A DNA stretch of 64,000 nucleotides from Halalkalicoccus sp. NIPERK01 (lineage in GTDB: Archaea; Halobacteriota; Halobacteria; Halobacteriales; Halalkalicoccaceae): NCBI RefSeq assembly GCF_030287405.1, contig NZ_JASVVV010000001.1, positions 62,001 to 126,000 of the forward strand, read 5' to 3'. The notes under the pieces were generated by a model that was not told where the DNA came from, made no database searches, and saw nothing but the letters and a program-made list of their open reading frames with translations. Shown one piece after another: positions 34,185 to 43,278 of this stretch. Each line of letters opens with the position of its first letter. Within the stretch, counting starts at the first letter, position 1. The translations under genes were made by a program, and so were the position numbers.

Positions 34185-36518
34185 ATGTCTACGGACGATG
34201 CCGACGGGAGCGAACGGGGACCCGTCTCACCGACGGAGGTCACCGACGCGAGCGTCGAGGATCGTCCCGAGGCCGCTCTACAAACCGTTTTCGCCGCCGC
34301 TACGCGTGCGCGGCGGTTGGACGCCTACCTCGATCCGGACGAACTCGTCGTCAAGGACCTCTACACGTGGGAGCACGTCAAGCGCAAGTACTACTACGAG
34401 GCGGACGGGTCGGTCCCGCTCGACGCCGAAGGGGAACCGATCCCGTTCGATCCCGCCGAACTGCTCGGGTTCGAGCCCGCCCGAACGGAGGGATTGCTCT
34501 CCACGGGGGAGTCGGCCGCGAGCGCGCTTTCCGACCTCGTCGACGAACGGACCGTCGACGTGAACCCCGAGATCGACGAGGACGCCTTCTTCTCCTCGCG
34601 GGGGAATCCGACGATCACGACGCGATACGACCTCGAGAAGGCGGTTCCGATGGAGAAGAAGCGTCACTTCGAGGAGGTCGAACGCTACTGGGTGAACGAA
34701 CCCTACTCGTTCGTGGTCGTCTTTCACTCCCGGAAGGAGAACGAGACGAAGTACTACCTGATCGAGCCGTACCTCAACCCCATCGAGCGCGACCTTACGG
34801 AGTTCCTCACCGGCAAACTCCGCACCGCGATCAAGTACACCGACGACGAGGTGACCGTCGAGGGAAACGAGGAGGAGCGCCGGGCGGTCATCGACCGCGA
34901 GACGCGCCGACTGCTCGATCGCTACGGCCTCATCGAGCGCCCGTCAGCCGGTCGCTCGGATGGGGGACGAACGGCTGGGCTGGTCGATCGGGTCCGGTCG
35001 TTCCTCGGGCAGGGGGAGACGGCGGACCCGCCGGTGGTCGACCCCGTCCGGCCCGAACCGGCGATCCTCGCCGAGGACCCCGAGACGGTGACCGAAGCGC
35101 AGACCACGAAACTGCTGTACTACCTCAAACGCGACTTCATCGGCTACGAGCGGATCGACGGGATCAAACACGACATCAACGTCGAGGACATCAGCTGTGA
35201 CGGCTACGACTCGCCCGTCTTCGTCTATCACACCGACTACGAGCAGATCATCTCCAACGTTCACCATGGGCGCGAGCGCCTCGACGACTTCGTGGTCAAA
35301 CTCGCACAGCGCTCGGGCAAGGGGATTTCGAAGCGCCGCCCGCAAGTCGACGCCACCCTGCCCGACGGCTCGCGCGCCCAACTCACCCTCGGTCGGGAGG
35401 TCTCGGACCACGGAACCAACTACACGATCCGGCAGTTCAAGGACGTCCCATTTACGCCGATCGACCTGATCAACTGGCACACCTTCTCGCTCGAGGAGAT
35501 GGCCTACCTGTGGCTCTGCATCGAGAACCACAAGTCGCTCATCTTCGCGGGCGGGACCGCAAGCGGGAAGACCACGAGTCTGAACGCCGTCTCGCTGTTC
35601 ATCCCCTCGAACGCGAAGATCGTCTCGATCGAGGACACCCGCGAGGTCGAACTCCCCCAGCGAAACTGGATCGCGTCCGTGACTCGCCCCTCCTTCTCCG
35701 ACGGCGACGGCGGCGACGTCGACGAGTTCGACCTGCTGGAGGCCGCGCTCCGCCAGCGCCCCGACTACATCGTGATGGGCGAAATCAGGGGAGAAGAGGG
35801 CCGAACGCTGTTTCAGGTCATGTCGACGGGCCACACCACCTACACCACCTTCCACGCCGACTCGGTTGGCGAGGTGCTCAAACGCTTCACGACCGACCCC
35901 ATCAACGTCTCGAAGACGATGTTCACGGCGCTGGATCTCGTCTCGGTCCAGACCTCGACGCGCGTGCAGGGCCGGAAGGTCCGCCGGAACAAGTCGCTGA
36001 CCGAGATCAACCACTACGACGCCGAACACGACGAGATCAACGTCCGTGACGTCTACCAGTGGCAGGCCGAGTCCGACGAGTTCCTCGAGGTCGGCGACTC
36101 GAACACGCTCGCCGAGATCTGCTTCGACCGCGGGTGGAGCCACGGGGAGCTAGAGGAGCAGTTGCTCGTCCGCCAGGCCGTCCTCGCCTACCTCATCGAC
36201 GAGGGGCTCAACGAGTACCGGCAGGTCGCCGCCACCCTGCAGGCCTTCATCAACGACCCCGAGACGATCGTCGGACTGATCGCCAACGACCAACTCGCCG
36301 AGAGCCTCGAGGACCTGCGCTCGATGGAGAGCGTCCTGATCGACGTCGAACCCGAGAAGGAGGCGCTCGTCCCCCGACCGGGTCCCGACGAGGAGACCGC
36401 TGAACTCGCGAAAACGATCCTCGACCGCGCGGACGAACGGCTCTTCGCGGACCATCGCGACCCGCCGGGATCGCTCGAAGCCGCGCTCGCAGCGGACGGA
36501 AGCGGGGACGTCCCGTGA
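34185..36518 (+). CDS. type IV pilus assembly ATPase (PilB/archaeal T2SS-E family)
   Basis: 777 residues from MSTDDADGS. Walker A GGTASGKTT lies near 455-463; SIEDTREVELPQRNW is the Asp-box region, RPDYIVMGEIRGEEG the Walker B, and STGHTTYTTFHAD the His box. Long N- and C-terminal extensions are normal for haloarchaeal PilB. It powers assembly of pilins through PilC. It overlaps the pilC start by 4 bp and is the first gene of the locus. Confidence 0.93.
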   Translation: MSTDDADGSERGPVSPTEVTDASVEDRPEAALQTVFAAATRARRLDAYLDPDELVVKDLYTWEHVKRKYYYEADGSVPLDAEGEPIPFDPAELLGFEPARTEGLLSTGESAASALSDLVDERTVDVNPEIDEDAFFSSRGNPTITTRYDLEKAVPMEKKRHFEEVERYWVNEPYSFVVVFHSRKENETKYYLIEPYLNPIERDLTEFLTGKLRTAIKYTDDEVTVEGNEEERRAVIDRETRRLLDRYGLIERPSAGRSDGGRTAGLVDRVRSFLGQGETADPPVVDPVRPEPAILAEDPETVTEAQTTKLLYYLKRDFIGYERIDGIKHDINVEDISCDGYDSPVFVYHTDYEQIISNVHHGRERLDDFVVKLAQRSGKGISKRRPQVDATLPDGSRAQLTLGREVSDHGTNYTIRQFKDVPFTPIDLINWHTFSLEEMAYLWLCIENHKSLIFAGGTASGKTTSLNAVSLFIPSNAKIVSIEDTREVELPQRNWIASVTRPSFSDGDGGDVDEFDLLEAALRQRPDYIVMGEIRGEEGRTLFQVMSTGHTTYTTFHADSVGEVLKRFTTDPINVSKTMFTALDLVSVQTSTRVQGRKVRRNKSLTEINHYDAEHDEINVRDVYQWQAESDEFLEVGDSNTLAEICFDRGWSHGELEEQLLVRQAVLAYLIDEGLNEYRQVAATLQAFINDPETIVGLIANDQLAESLEDLRSMESVLIDVEPEKEALVPRPGPDEETAELAKTILDRADERLFADHRDPPGSLEAALAADGSGDVP

Positions 36519-38527
36519 GTCTCGCGCTCGAAAGGGACGGAACCGACCGCCTCGGCGACGCATTCTACCCGCTCTATCGCCGCCTGTTCGGCGAGGACAG
36601 CCAGTTCGCCGTCGAGTTCCAGACCACGCTCAAACAGGCCCGGATGGGCGACACGGTCGAGCACTACCTCTCGCGAGCGCTGGCCTACGGCGTGCTTTCG
36701 GGGGGCTTGCTGTGGATCGTCGGCACCCTTCTGGGCTACGCACTGTTCGCCACGGGGCTGGTGCCGGTCGGCACGCTCATCGGGGTGCCGGTCCCGAACG
36801 AACGCCTGCTCGAACTCGTGATCGCGGCGCGGATCCCCTCGCTGATCGCCGTCACCGGCGTCGTGTTCGGGTCGATCGGCTTCGCGCTCGCGTTCGGCAC
36901 GCTCGTCGCGATCCCCTACTCGCGGGTCTCGACGCGAAAGCGCGAGATCAACATGCTGCTCGCCGACTCGGTCGCGTTCATGTACGCGCTGTCGGTCGGC
37001 GGGCTCAACCAACTGGAGATCCTCGAGGCGATGGCGAAGGCCGACGACACCTACGGGGAGGTCTCCCGGGAGTTCCAGAGCATCGTCCAGGAGACCGAGT
37101 ACTTCGATACCGACTACCGGACGGCGATCAGGAACCAAGCGCTCGAGACCCCCTCGGACGACCTGAGCCAGTTCCTGACCGACATGCTCTCGATCGTCAA
37201 CTCCGGCGGCGATATGACGCGCTTTTTCGAGGACAAGAAGGACAAACACATGCGCACCGCGAAACAGCAACAGGAACTCACCCTCGAGACCCTCGAACTG
37301 TTCGGCGAGATGTACATGACCCTCTCGCTGTTCCCCCTCCTGCTGATCATCCTGCTGGTCATCATGAGCATGCTCGGGGAGGCCTCCGAGTTCATGCTCT
37401 ACGCGACGGTCTACGCGCTGATCCCGCTCGTGGGCGTGGGATTTCTCGTCCTCGTCTCGACGGTGAAACAGGACGAACCCGGCGACGGCTACCTCCGGGG
37501 GGACGACGGAACGATCGACTCGACGGGGCGAAACCCGCTGTTCGACCTCGGGCTGGTCGAGCGCTACGCCGGGCGTTTCGGGGTGTTCGACCGCATCGAG
37601 CGCCGCGAGGGGACCTACGAGACGGGACGGCTCCTGCGTCGACCCCATCACTTCTTCCGGGACCACCCGACCTACACGCTGTCGTTGACGATCCCGGCCG
37701 CGATCGCGCTGGTCGGCACCGCCGTCGTCGCGGGGACCGCGCCGCTGTCGTGGGAGGGGTTCGTCGACGCGCCGGTCTGGGCGACGTTCATCTGGGTCTA
37801 CGTCCCCGTCTACGTGGTCTGTCTCCCACTGGCGGCCTTCCGCGAGTGGAACGTCCGCTCGCGGATGGCGATCACGGGGTCGCTCTCCGACACCCTCCGG
37901 AAGCTCTCGAGCGCCAACGACACCGGGATGACGCTGCTCGAATCGGTTCGGGTGGTCGCCGAGACCTCCTCGGGGAAACTCGCCCGCGAGTTCGACGTGA
38001 TGCACGCGAAGGTCGCCTACGGGACGAGCCTCAAGGACGCGCTCGTCGAGTTCAACAACCGGTATCACATCCCCCGCCTGGCCCGGACGGTCAAGCTCAT
38101 CAGCAAGGCCCAGGAGGCCTCCAGCCAGATCACGGCCGTCCTCACGACCGCGGCACAGGCCAGCGAGAACCAGGACGACATCGAGCGCGAGCGGAGGTCA
38201 CGGACGCTGATGCAGGTCGTCATCATCATCATGACCTACCTGACCCTCTTGGCGGTGATGGCGATCCTCAAGACCCAGTTCCTCGACGTGATGGCCGGGC
38301 TGGACACGGGCGGGGCCGAGGCGGCGAGCGCCGGCGGCGGTCCCAGTTTCGGGGGCGGGCTCGACACCGGATTGCTCTCGGTGCTGTTCTTCCACGCGGT
38401 GACGATGCAGGCGATCCTCTCGGGGCTGATCAGCGGCTACATGCGCGACGCGGACATCCTGAGCGGGGTGAAGTACGTCGTGATCCTCATGACGGTCGCG
38501 CTCGGCGTCTGGACGGTGGTCGGATGA
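36515..38527 (+). CDS. type IV pilus membrane platform protein (PilC/TadC-like, two T2SSF domains)
   Basis: 670 residues from GTG. Two T2SSF repeats (about 115-300 and 430-600), each with a helix bundle marked by MLLADSVAFMYALSVGG and TGSLSDTLRKLSSANDTGMTL, and about eight membrane segments. It is the inner-membrane scaffold on which PilB acts. No prepilin peptidase gene occurs in the window. Confidence 0.92.
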   Translation: MSLALERDGTDRLGDAFYPLYRRLFGEDSQFAVEFQTTLKQARMGDTVEHYLSRALAYGVLSGGLLWIVGTLLGYALFATGLVPVGTLIGVPVPNERLLELVIAARIPSLIAVTGVVFGSIGFALAFGTLVAIPYSRVSTRKREINMLLADSVAFMYALSVGGLNQLEILEAMAKADDTYGEVSREFQSIVQETEYFDTDYRTAIRNQALETPSDDLSQFLTDMLSIVNSGGDMTRFFEDKKDKHMRTAKQQQELTLETLELFGEMYMTLSLFPLLLIILLVIMSMLGEASEFMLYATVYALIPLVGVGFLVLVSTVKQDEPGDGYLRGDDGTIDSTGRNPLFDLGLVERYAGRFGVFDRIERREGTYETGRLLRRPHHFFRDHPTYTLSLTIPAAIALVGTAVVAGTAPLSWEGFVDAPVWATFIWVYVPVYVVCLPLAAFREWNVRSRMAITGSLSDTLRKLSSANDTGMTLLESVRVVAETSSGKLAREFDVMHAKVAYGTSLKDALVEFNNRYHIPRLARTVKLISKAQEASSQITAVLTTAAQASENQDDIERERRSRTLMQVVIIIMTYLTLLAVMAILKTQFLDVMAGLDTGGAEAASAGGGPSFGGGLDTGLLSVLFFHAVTMQAILSGLISGYMRDADILSGVKYVVILMTVALGVWTVVG

Positions 38528-38940
38528 CCGAGCGCGCACAGACGGGGATCGACTTCCTGATCGGGATGACCGTCTTCCTGATCGCCGTCGGCTTCGTCTT
38601 CTCGTTCGTCCCGACGATGTTCGACCCCTTCACCGGCCACGGCGTGGACAACGACCTCGTCGCCGACCGGAGCGCCGCACAACTGGCGGAAGAGGTGCTC
38701 GCGGAGGACTCTACGACGCCGAACGTGTTGAACACGACCGAAACGGAGGCGTTCTTCGAGGACTGTCCGATCGAATCGGAACTCGGGATCGACGACCGGA
38801 ACGTCCGGATCGTGATTGGGCCGAGTGAAATGGAGCTGGAATGTGGTGATGATCCACCATCTGGCACATCAGTATCGGTCTCACAGCGTCTCGTCTCGAT
38901 CGACGGGGAGAATCACCTCCTTTCAGTGAGGGTGTGGTGA
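38524..38940 (+). CDS. pilin-like protein 1 of the pilus locus
   Basis: 138 residues: MTERAQTGIDFLIGMTVFLIAVGF puts a basic/RAQ site directly before a hydrophobic helix, as in prepilins cut by PibD. The rest is a small hydrophilic domain (two Cys, near 80 and 102). Overlaps pilC by 4 bp. I recall such genes as the DUF7287/7288/7261/7266/7289 group beside haloarchaeal pilB/pilC; the numbering is from memory. Confidence 0.75.
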   Translation: MTERAQTGIDFLIGMTVFLIAVGFVFSFVPTMFDPFTGHGVDNDLVADRSAAQLAEEVLAEDSTTPNVLNTTETEAFFEDCPIESELGIDDRNVRIVIGPSEMELECGDDPPSGTSVSVSQRLVSIDGENHLLSVRVW

Positions 38941-39551
38941 TCGTGGACCGCGCTCAGGCCCACACCCTTGAGGCGTTCGTCGCCGCGCTGCTCCTCGTCG
39001 CCGGCCTCGTCTTCGCGAGTCAGGCGACCGCCGTGACGCCGCTGTCGGCGAGCACGTCGAACCAGCACATCGAGAACCAGCACCGGGCCGTCGCGAACGA
39101 CCTGCTTGCGGTCACCGCCGAGGACGGATCGCTCCGCGAGGCGGTCGTCTACTGGAATACGTCTGAGGGAGACGGGGGGTTCATTAACTCCAGCGAGGAA
39201 CGGGCGTACTACACCGGAACGCCCCCCGAGGACCATCCACTTTATGGGACGCTCGAGTCGTTCTTCGCCGAGCGACATCTGGCGTACAACGTCGACGTGA
39301 GCTACCAGCGCGGTCCCGAGGCGACGGACCGGAGCACCCAGCCCATGGTCGTGATGGGATCACCGAGCGACAACGCCGTCTCGGCGACGCGGACGGTCGT
39401 CCTCTACGATTCGACCGAACTCCCTACTGAAGGCGAGGAGGAGACGAAAACGCTGGCTGAGGTCGAGAACGAGTTCTACGCCGACGACATCGACCCGGAC
39501 AGCCAGGTGTACAACGTCGTGGAGGTGAGGATCGTCGTATGGCGGCTCTGA
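38934..39551 (+). CDS. pilin-like protein 2 of the pilus locus
   Basis: 205 residues from the GTG at 38934; GTG at 38937 or 38943 are alternatives. VDRAQAHTLEAFVAALLLVAGLVFA repeats the R-A-Q plus helix pattern. The ectodomain is acidic with no cysteines. Overlaps its neighbours by 7 and 13 bp. Confidence 0.72.
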   Translation: MVIVDRAQAHTLEAFVAALLLVAGLVFASQATAVTPLSASTSNQHIENQHRAVANDLLAVTAEDGSLREAVVYWNTSEGDGGFINSSEERAYYTGTPPEDHPLYGTLESFFAERHLAYNVDVSYQRGPEATDRSTQPMVVMGSPSDNAVSATRTVVLYDSTELPTEGEEETKTLAEVENEFYADDIDPDSQVYNVVEVRIVVWRL

Positions 39552-40390
39552 ATCGCCCGGAAACGGATCGGGGACAGTTGATCCTCGTCACCGGGCTGAC
39601 GATCGCCGTGATCCTCGTCGCGCTGGTCGTGCTGTTGAACACGGTCATCTACACCGAGAACCTGGCGACCCGGGGCGTCGACGCAGGCGGCGGGGACGCG
39701 ATCGAGTACCGGGCGACCGTCGTCGGAGCGGTAAGTCAACTGATCGCCGAGGAGAACGAACACTACTACGAGGGGAGCCTGCCGGTCGCAGGCGTCGAGA
39801 ACGGAACCGGAACGATCAACAGGACACTGTCGGAGCGCCATCTCTCTCGTGGCGCGGTCGCGGAGACGACGTACGAGGTCAACGAGGGGCCGCCGATCTC
39901 ATGGCAGATCGACTCTCGTGAGTTCGACGAAAACGGATCGAACGCGACCGTAGCGACGAACGTGACCGACACCGAACGGTTTGCCGTGACAGTCGAGTCG
40001 GTCGAACCCGCCGCCGACCCACAAGATCGGTTTCGACTCATCGTGGGCGACTGGGAGATGACGATCGTCGAGACGAACTCAGACACAGAGGACGACCAGA
40101 TCGTGATCGAGGCCAACGGGAACTCATGGCCCGCCGACCGTCCCGCCTACGGAACGCCGCTTGAGGTGGACCTCGTAAATGGGACGATCGACGGTGAGCC
40201 AGTCTCTCTCGATACTCCGCTGGAGTCGGACGAGGTCAGATACGAGAACGCTGACCGGTTAAAGGGATCGTACGACTTTCGGGCGACTGGACCTGATACC
40301 GTCGAGAGCGTCGACCTCGTGATCCACTACGAGACCGCGGAGCTCCGATACACCACCGAAGCGACCGTCGAGGCGGGTGAGTCGGCGTGA
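39539..40390 (+). CDS. pilin-like protein 3 of the pilus locus
   Basis: 283 residues. DRGQLILVTGLTIAVILVALVVLLN gives the processing-like site and helix at residues 10-34. A large exposed domain rich in Thr, Asn and acidic residues follows, with several NxT/S sequons (NRT, NGT, NVT) that could be N-glycosylated. Overlaps its neighbours by 13 and 4 bp. Confidence 0.72.
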   Translation: MAALNRPETDRGQLILVTGLTIAVILVALVVLLNTVIYTENLATRGVDAGGGDAIEYRATVVGAVSQLIAEENEHYYEGSLPVAGVENGTGTINRTLSERHLSRGAVAETTYEVNEGPPISWQIDSREFDENGSNATVATNVTDTERFAVTVESVEPAADPQDRFRLIVGDWEMTIVETNSDTEDDQIVIEANGNSWPADRPAYGTPLEVDLVNGTIDGEPVSLDTPLESDEVRYENADRLKGSYDFRATGPDTVESVDLVIHYETAELRYTTEATVEAGESA

Positions 40391-40848
40391 CCGACCGCGG
40401 GGTGTCGGTTACCGTCAACTACGTGCTGACGCTCGCCATCACGGCGATACTGTTGAGCGGGCTGTTCGTCGCCTCGGGGTCGCTGATCCAGTCCCAGTCC
40501 GAACGCGCGATCCAGGACGAACTCGACGTCCTCGGGGAACGCCTCGCCGCCGACCTCTCGACGGCGGATCGGTTGGCCGAGAGCGCTGACGGCGAGGCGG
40601 CACACGTCCGCGTCAGCACTGAGCTACCTCGCCGGGTCGCTGGGACGGCCTACAGCATCGAGATCACGTGGACCGAGAATGGAGGGAACGGCTACGCAGA
40701 ACTCACCTTCCGAACGAGTGACCCGGAGATCGAATCCTCCACCCGAGTCGTGACCGCGACCGAGGTGACGGCGGTTTCGGAACTGCGGGGCGGGGACCTC
40801 GTGATCACGTACGCTGACGACGGCCCGCTGGAGGTCACGACCGCATGA
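40387..40848 (+). CDS. pilin-like protein 4 of the pilus locus
   Basis: 153 residues from GTG. TDRGVSVTVNYVLTLAITAILLSGLFVASG is the N-terminal signal/helix; a beta-rich domain follows. Overlaps its neighbours by 4 bp each. Confidence 0.72.
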   Translation: MTDRGVSVTVNYVLTLAITAILLSGLFVASGSLIQSQSERAIQDELDVLGERLAADLSTADRLAESADGEAAHVRVSTELPRRVAGTAYSIEITWTENGGNGYAELTFRTSDPEIESSTRVVTATEVTAVSELRGGDLVITYADDGPLEVTTA

Positions 40849-41582
40849 GCGACGACCGGGCGGTGAGCGAGGTTCTGGGGTTCGTCCTCACGTTCTCGCT
40901 CATCACCGCGACGATCGCGATCGTCTTCACCGTCGGGTTCGCCGGGTTACAGGACGCCCAACACGCCGAGCAGGTCAACAACGTCGAGCGGGCGTTCGAC
41001 GTCCTCGCGACGAACGTCGACGAGGTCCACAGGGAGGGCGCACCGAGCAGGTCGACCGAGATGCGGTTGGCCGGGGGTCAACTGGCGTTCGGCGATCCGA
41101 CGACGGTTACGATTGCTGTCGAGGGTAACACAACGACGATCGAAACGCGTCCGCTCGTTTACAGTAGCGGCGACACCGATATCGTGTACGAACTGGGCGG
41201 TATCATTCGGACTGACAGCGGGACAAGTGTAATGCTCGATGAGCCTGGATACGTTCTGAACGACGGACGATCGTCGATTCCACTTCTCATCACTACGAAA
41301 CCGAGCGATCAGACGGCCACTGGCGGCCAACGGACGGTACTCGTACGGAGCTCCTACCAGTACACCGAACCCCTTCATCCTCGTACGACCGAGAACGAAA
41401 CGGTGACGATCACGATCGATTCGCCGCGGGCGGACGCTTGGGAACGATACTTCGAGCGTCAGAAGGTAGGCACCGTTGAACCGATGGAAAGCGACACGAC
41501 GGTCGAATACGCGATCAACAGAGACGAAGCCGAAAGTGAGACATCCGTCTCCGCGACGTGGATCCGGTTTCGCTTCGTCTGA
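40845..41582 (+). CDS. pilin-like protein 5 of the pilus locus
   Basis: 245 residues. SDDRAVSEVLGFVLTFSLITATIAIVF is the closest in the set to canonical haloarchaeal pilins, which begin RAVSPVIG. NET and NTT sequons are present. The 3' half has a lower GC content than the pilB/pilC genes. Last gene of the forward operon; it ends 2 bp before the stop of a converging sixth pilin-like gene. Confidence 0.75.
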   Translation: MSDDRAVSEVLGFVLTFSLITATIAIVFTVGFAGLQDAQHAEQVNNVERAFDVLATNVDEVHREGAPSRSTEMRLAGGQLAFGDPTTVTIAVEGNTTTIETRPLVYSSGDTDIVYELGGIIRTDSGTSVMLDEPGYVLNDGRSSIPLLITTKPSDQTATGGQRTVLVRSSYQYTEPLHPRTTENETVTITIDSPRADAWERYFERQKVGTVEPMESDTTVEYAINRDEAESETSVSATWIRFRFV

Positions 41583-41584
41583 CT

Positions 41585-42994
41585 CTATCGGAGTTCGACT
41601 TCGATCTCGTTGTCCGTAACGTGGAGGTACGTGATCGCGTCCGGAGACGAGGTGATCTCGATCTCTATTTCCGAGAGGCTCTCGTCGTACTCGAACGTCC
41701 CTGCGTTACCGTCGATACGCAACGAGTTTGCGATGAGAGCACCCTCGAAATCCGTGTTTCCGCTCAACGTGAAATCCGTGTTTGGCGCGTAGATGACGCC
41801 GGTGAACGACGGTGTCCCTTGCTGACTGGCGCTGATATCTGAGTGGAGGTAGACGAACAGTTGTGACGGATCGCCACCCTCGTTAATGGCGTTATTGCCA
41901 CTGAGATTGAACTCCCCTTTTATGTACATCGAGACGGTGCCGTCTCCCTCGATGGTGATGTCGTTGGGTTCGAACGAACCGTCAATGATGATGTCAATAT
42001 CTTGCCCGCCGGTTTTGACTGTCAGCGCGTCGGGAATCTCTTTTCCGGACGCATAGTACGTGCCAGCAGAATCCTCGGTATGGTCGATCGTTTCGTTTCC
42101 ATCGATCGCGACGCACTCGTTTTCCCCGTTCTCACAGCGTTCGATCTTGTCCTCGATCACCGGGCTGGCCGATGGGTAGTCGACCCCTTCTTGGTGTGGG
42201 GTCGGTTTGTTCCCTTCTTTGGCGATGATAGTCTCTCTGACCGTGACCGCGTTTTCGATGTTCTTCTCGAACGGAACGGCTAACTCGGCAGTAACCGTCC
42301 GGTTCTCGTGATCGATTTCAACGGTTCCTTCGGTTCGCTCGTCGAAGAAGTCGTGCCAGCCCCGGTAGTAGTCGCTTTGGAGTTCGACGGTCAGATTACC
42401 GTCCTCGAGGGGATTTGCCCGGTTTTCGGTGCTGTTGGGATAGATCGGTCGGCTGTCACCCTTCGATAGCTGTCCCTGGACCGCTCCGGTAGCGTGATCC
42501 GTGCCGTTGACGCGAACGATCGGGAACGTCAGCGTGCGCTGCTGGTAGTGGTATTCCGGAGGTGATACCATGACGCTTCTATCGCCTTCTTTCTTCCAGA
42601 CGCCACCACCCTGATAGGCGACCTCCGACCCGCCGATCGTGGCGACGACCGCTCCATACTGCTCGCTGTAGATCTCCTCCCCGTCAAGCCTGAGCGTAAC
42701 CTGACCGGCGTCTTCTCGTACTTCAACGGATCCATCGTCGAGTCTCCCCAAATCGAACGACTGTCCCTCGGACTCGCCGAGCGCGACGAGGCTCGCCTTC
42801 GAACTCATCTGCGACATCGCGTTTTCGGCCTGCGAGACCTGCGAGTTCGACTGCGAGTCCGCCAGCACGGCCGCACCCGTCGCGGCGACCGCCGTCGCCC
42901 CGATCACCGTCAGCGAGAGCACCAGTACGACGCCGATCACTTCCGACTGGCCACGACCTATCCGTCGACCGCCGCGACCCCGCGATCCATCCAT
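41585..42994 (-). CDS. pilin-like protein 6 with bactofilin-like C-terminal domain
   Basis: 469 residues. GRGQSEVIGVVLVLSLTVIGATAVAATGA (~12-42) is a type IV pilin-like signal and helix. The C-terminal region (~330-440) has short repeated beta strands (ISASQQGTPSFTGVIYAPNTDFTLSGNTDFEGALIANSLRIDG-type), reading like a polymer-forming beta helix. GC is clearly lower than in neighbouring genes. Convergent with the pilus operon; it has its own AT-rich promoter. Confidence 0.72.
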   Translation of the reverse strand: MDGSRGRGGRRIGRGQSEVIGVVLVLSLTVIGATAVAATGAAVLADSQSNSQVSQAENAMSQMSSKASLVALGESEGQSFDLGRLDDGSVEVREDAGQVTLRLDGEEIYSEQYGAVVATIGGSEVAYQGGGVWKKEGDRSVMVSPPEYHYQQRTLTFPIVRVNGTDHATGAVQGQLSKGDSRPIYPNSTENRANPLEDGNLTVELQSDYYRGWHDFFDERTEGTVEIDHENRTVTAELAVPFEKNIENAVTVRETIIAKEGNKPTPHQEGVDYPSASPVIEDKIERCENGENECVAIDGNETIDHTEDSAGTYYASGKEIPDALTVKTGGQDIDIIIDGSFEPNDITIEGDGTVSMYIKGEFNLSGNNAINEGGDPSQLFVYLHSDISASQQGTPSFTGVIYAPNTDFTLSGNTDFEGALIANSLRIDGNAGTFEYDESLSEIEIEITSSPDAITYLHVTDNEIEVELR

Positions 42995-42998
42995 GGAC

Positions 42999-43020
42999 TA
43001 TAATATAATTATAAAAGTAT
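42999..43020 (-). promoter_or_regulatory. promoter of pilin-like gene 6
   Basis: On the minus strand this is ATACTTTTATAATTATATTA, a strong TATA region ending about 5-20 bp before the ATG at 42994. The transcript would be leaderless or nearly so. This is one of the most AT-rich spots in the window. Confidence 0.6.
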
Positions 43021-43083
43021 ATCTCTTTCTATAGGACGCTATCGGGCGGGGCTCCTATGTAGGTTCGGCGTCTACGGCCACCG

Positions 43084-43278
43084 ATGGCCAAGTGGAAGTG
43101 CGACGCCTGTGGAACCGTCCACCGACGCAATCCGAGCAAGTGTCGATCGTGTGGTAACACGGTCCTGAGCCCGTATCACGGCGACGACGGCGGACTGCTC
43201 GACGACCAGCGGGTGCGCTACGGGCTGATCGCGCTCGCCGTCCTCCTCGCGCTCGTCGTGCTGATCGTCGTGTTCTAG
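43084..43278 (+). CDS. zinc-ribbon membrane-anchored small protein
   Basis: 64 residues: zinc ribbon CDAC..CRSC (Cys 6, 9, 20, 23) then a single C-terminal helix (YGLIALAVLLALVVLIVVF). The ribbon would face the cytoplasm. Function not known. Its stop overlaps the converging MATE gene by 4 bp. Confidence 0.8.
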   Translation: MAKWKCDACGTVHRRNPSKCRSCGNTVLSPYHGDDGGLLDDQRVRYGLIALAVLLALVVLIVVF

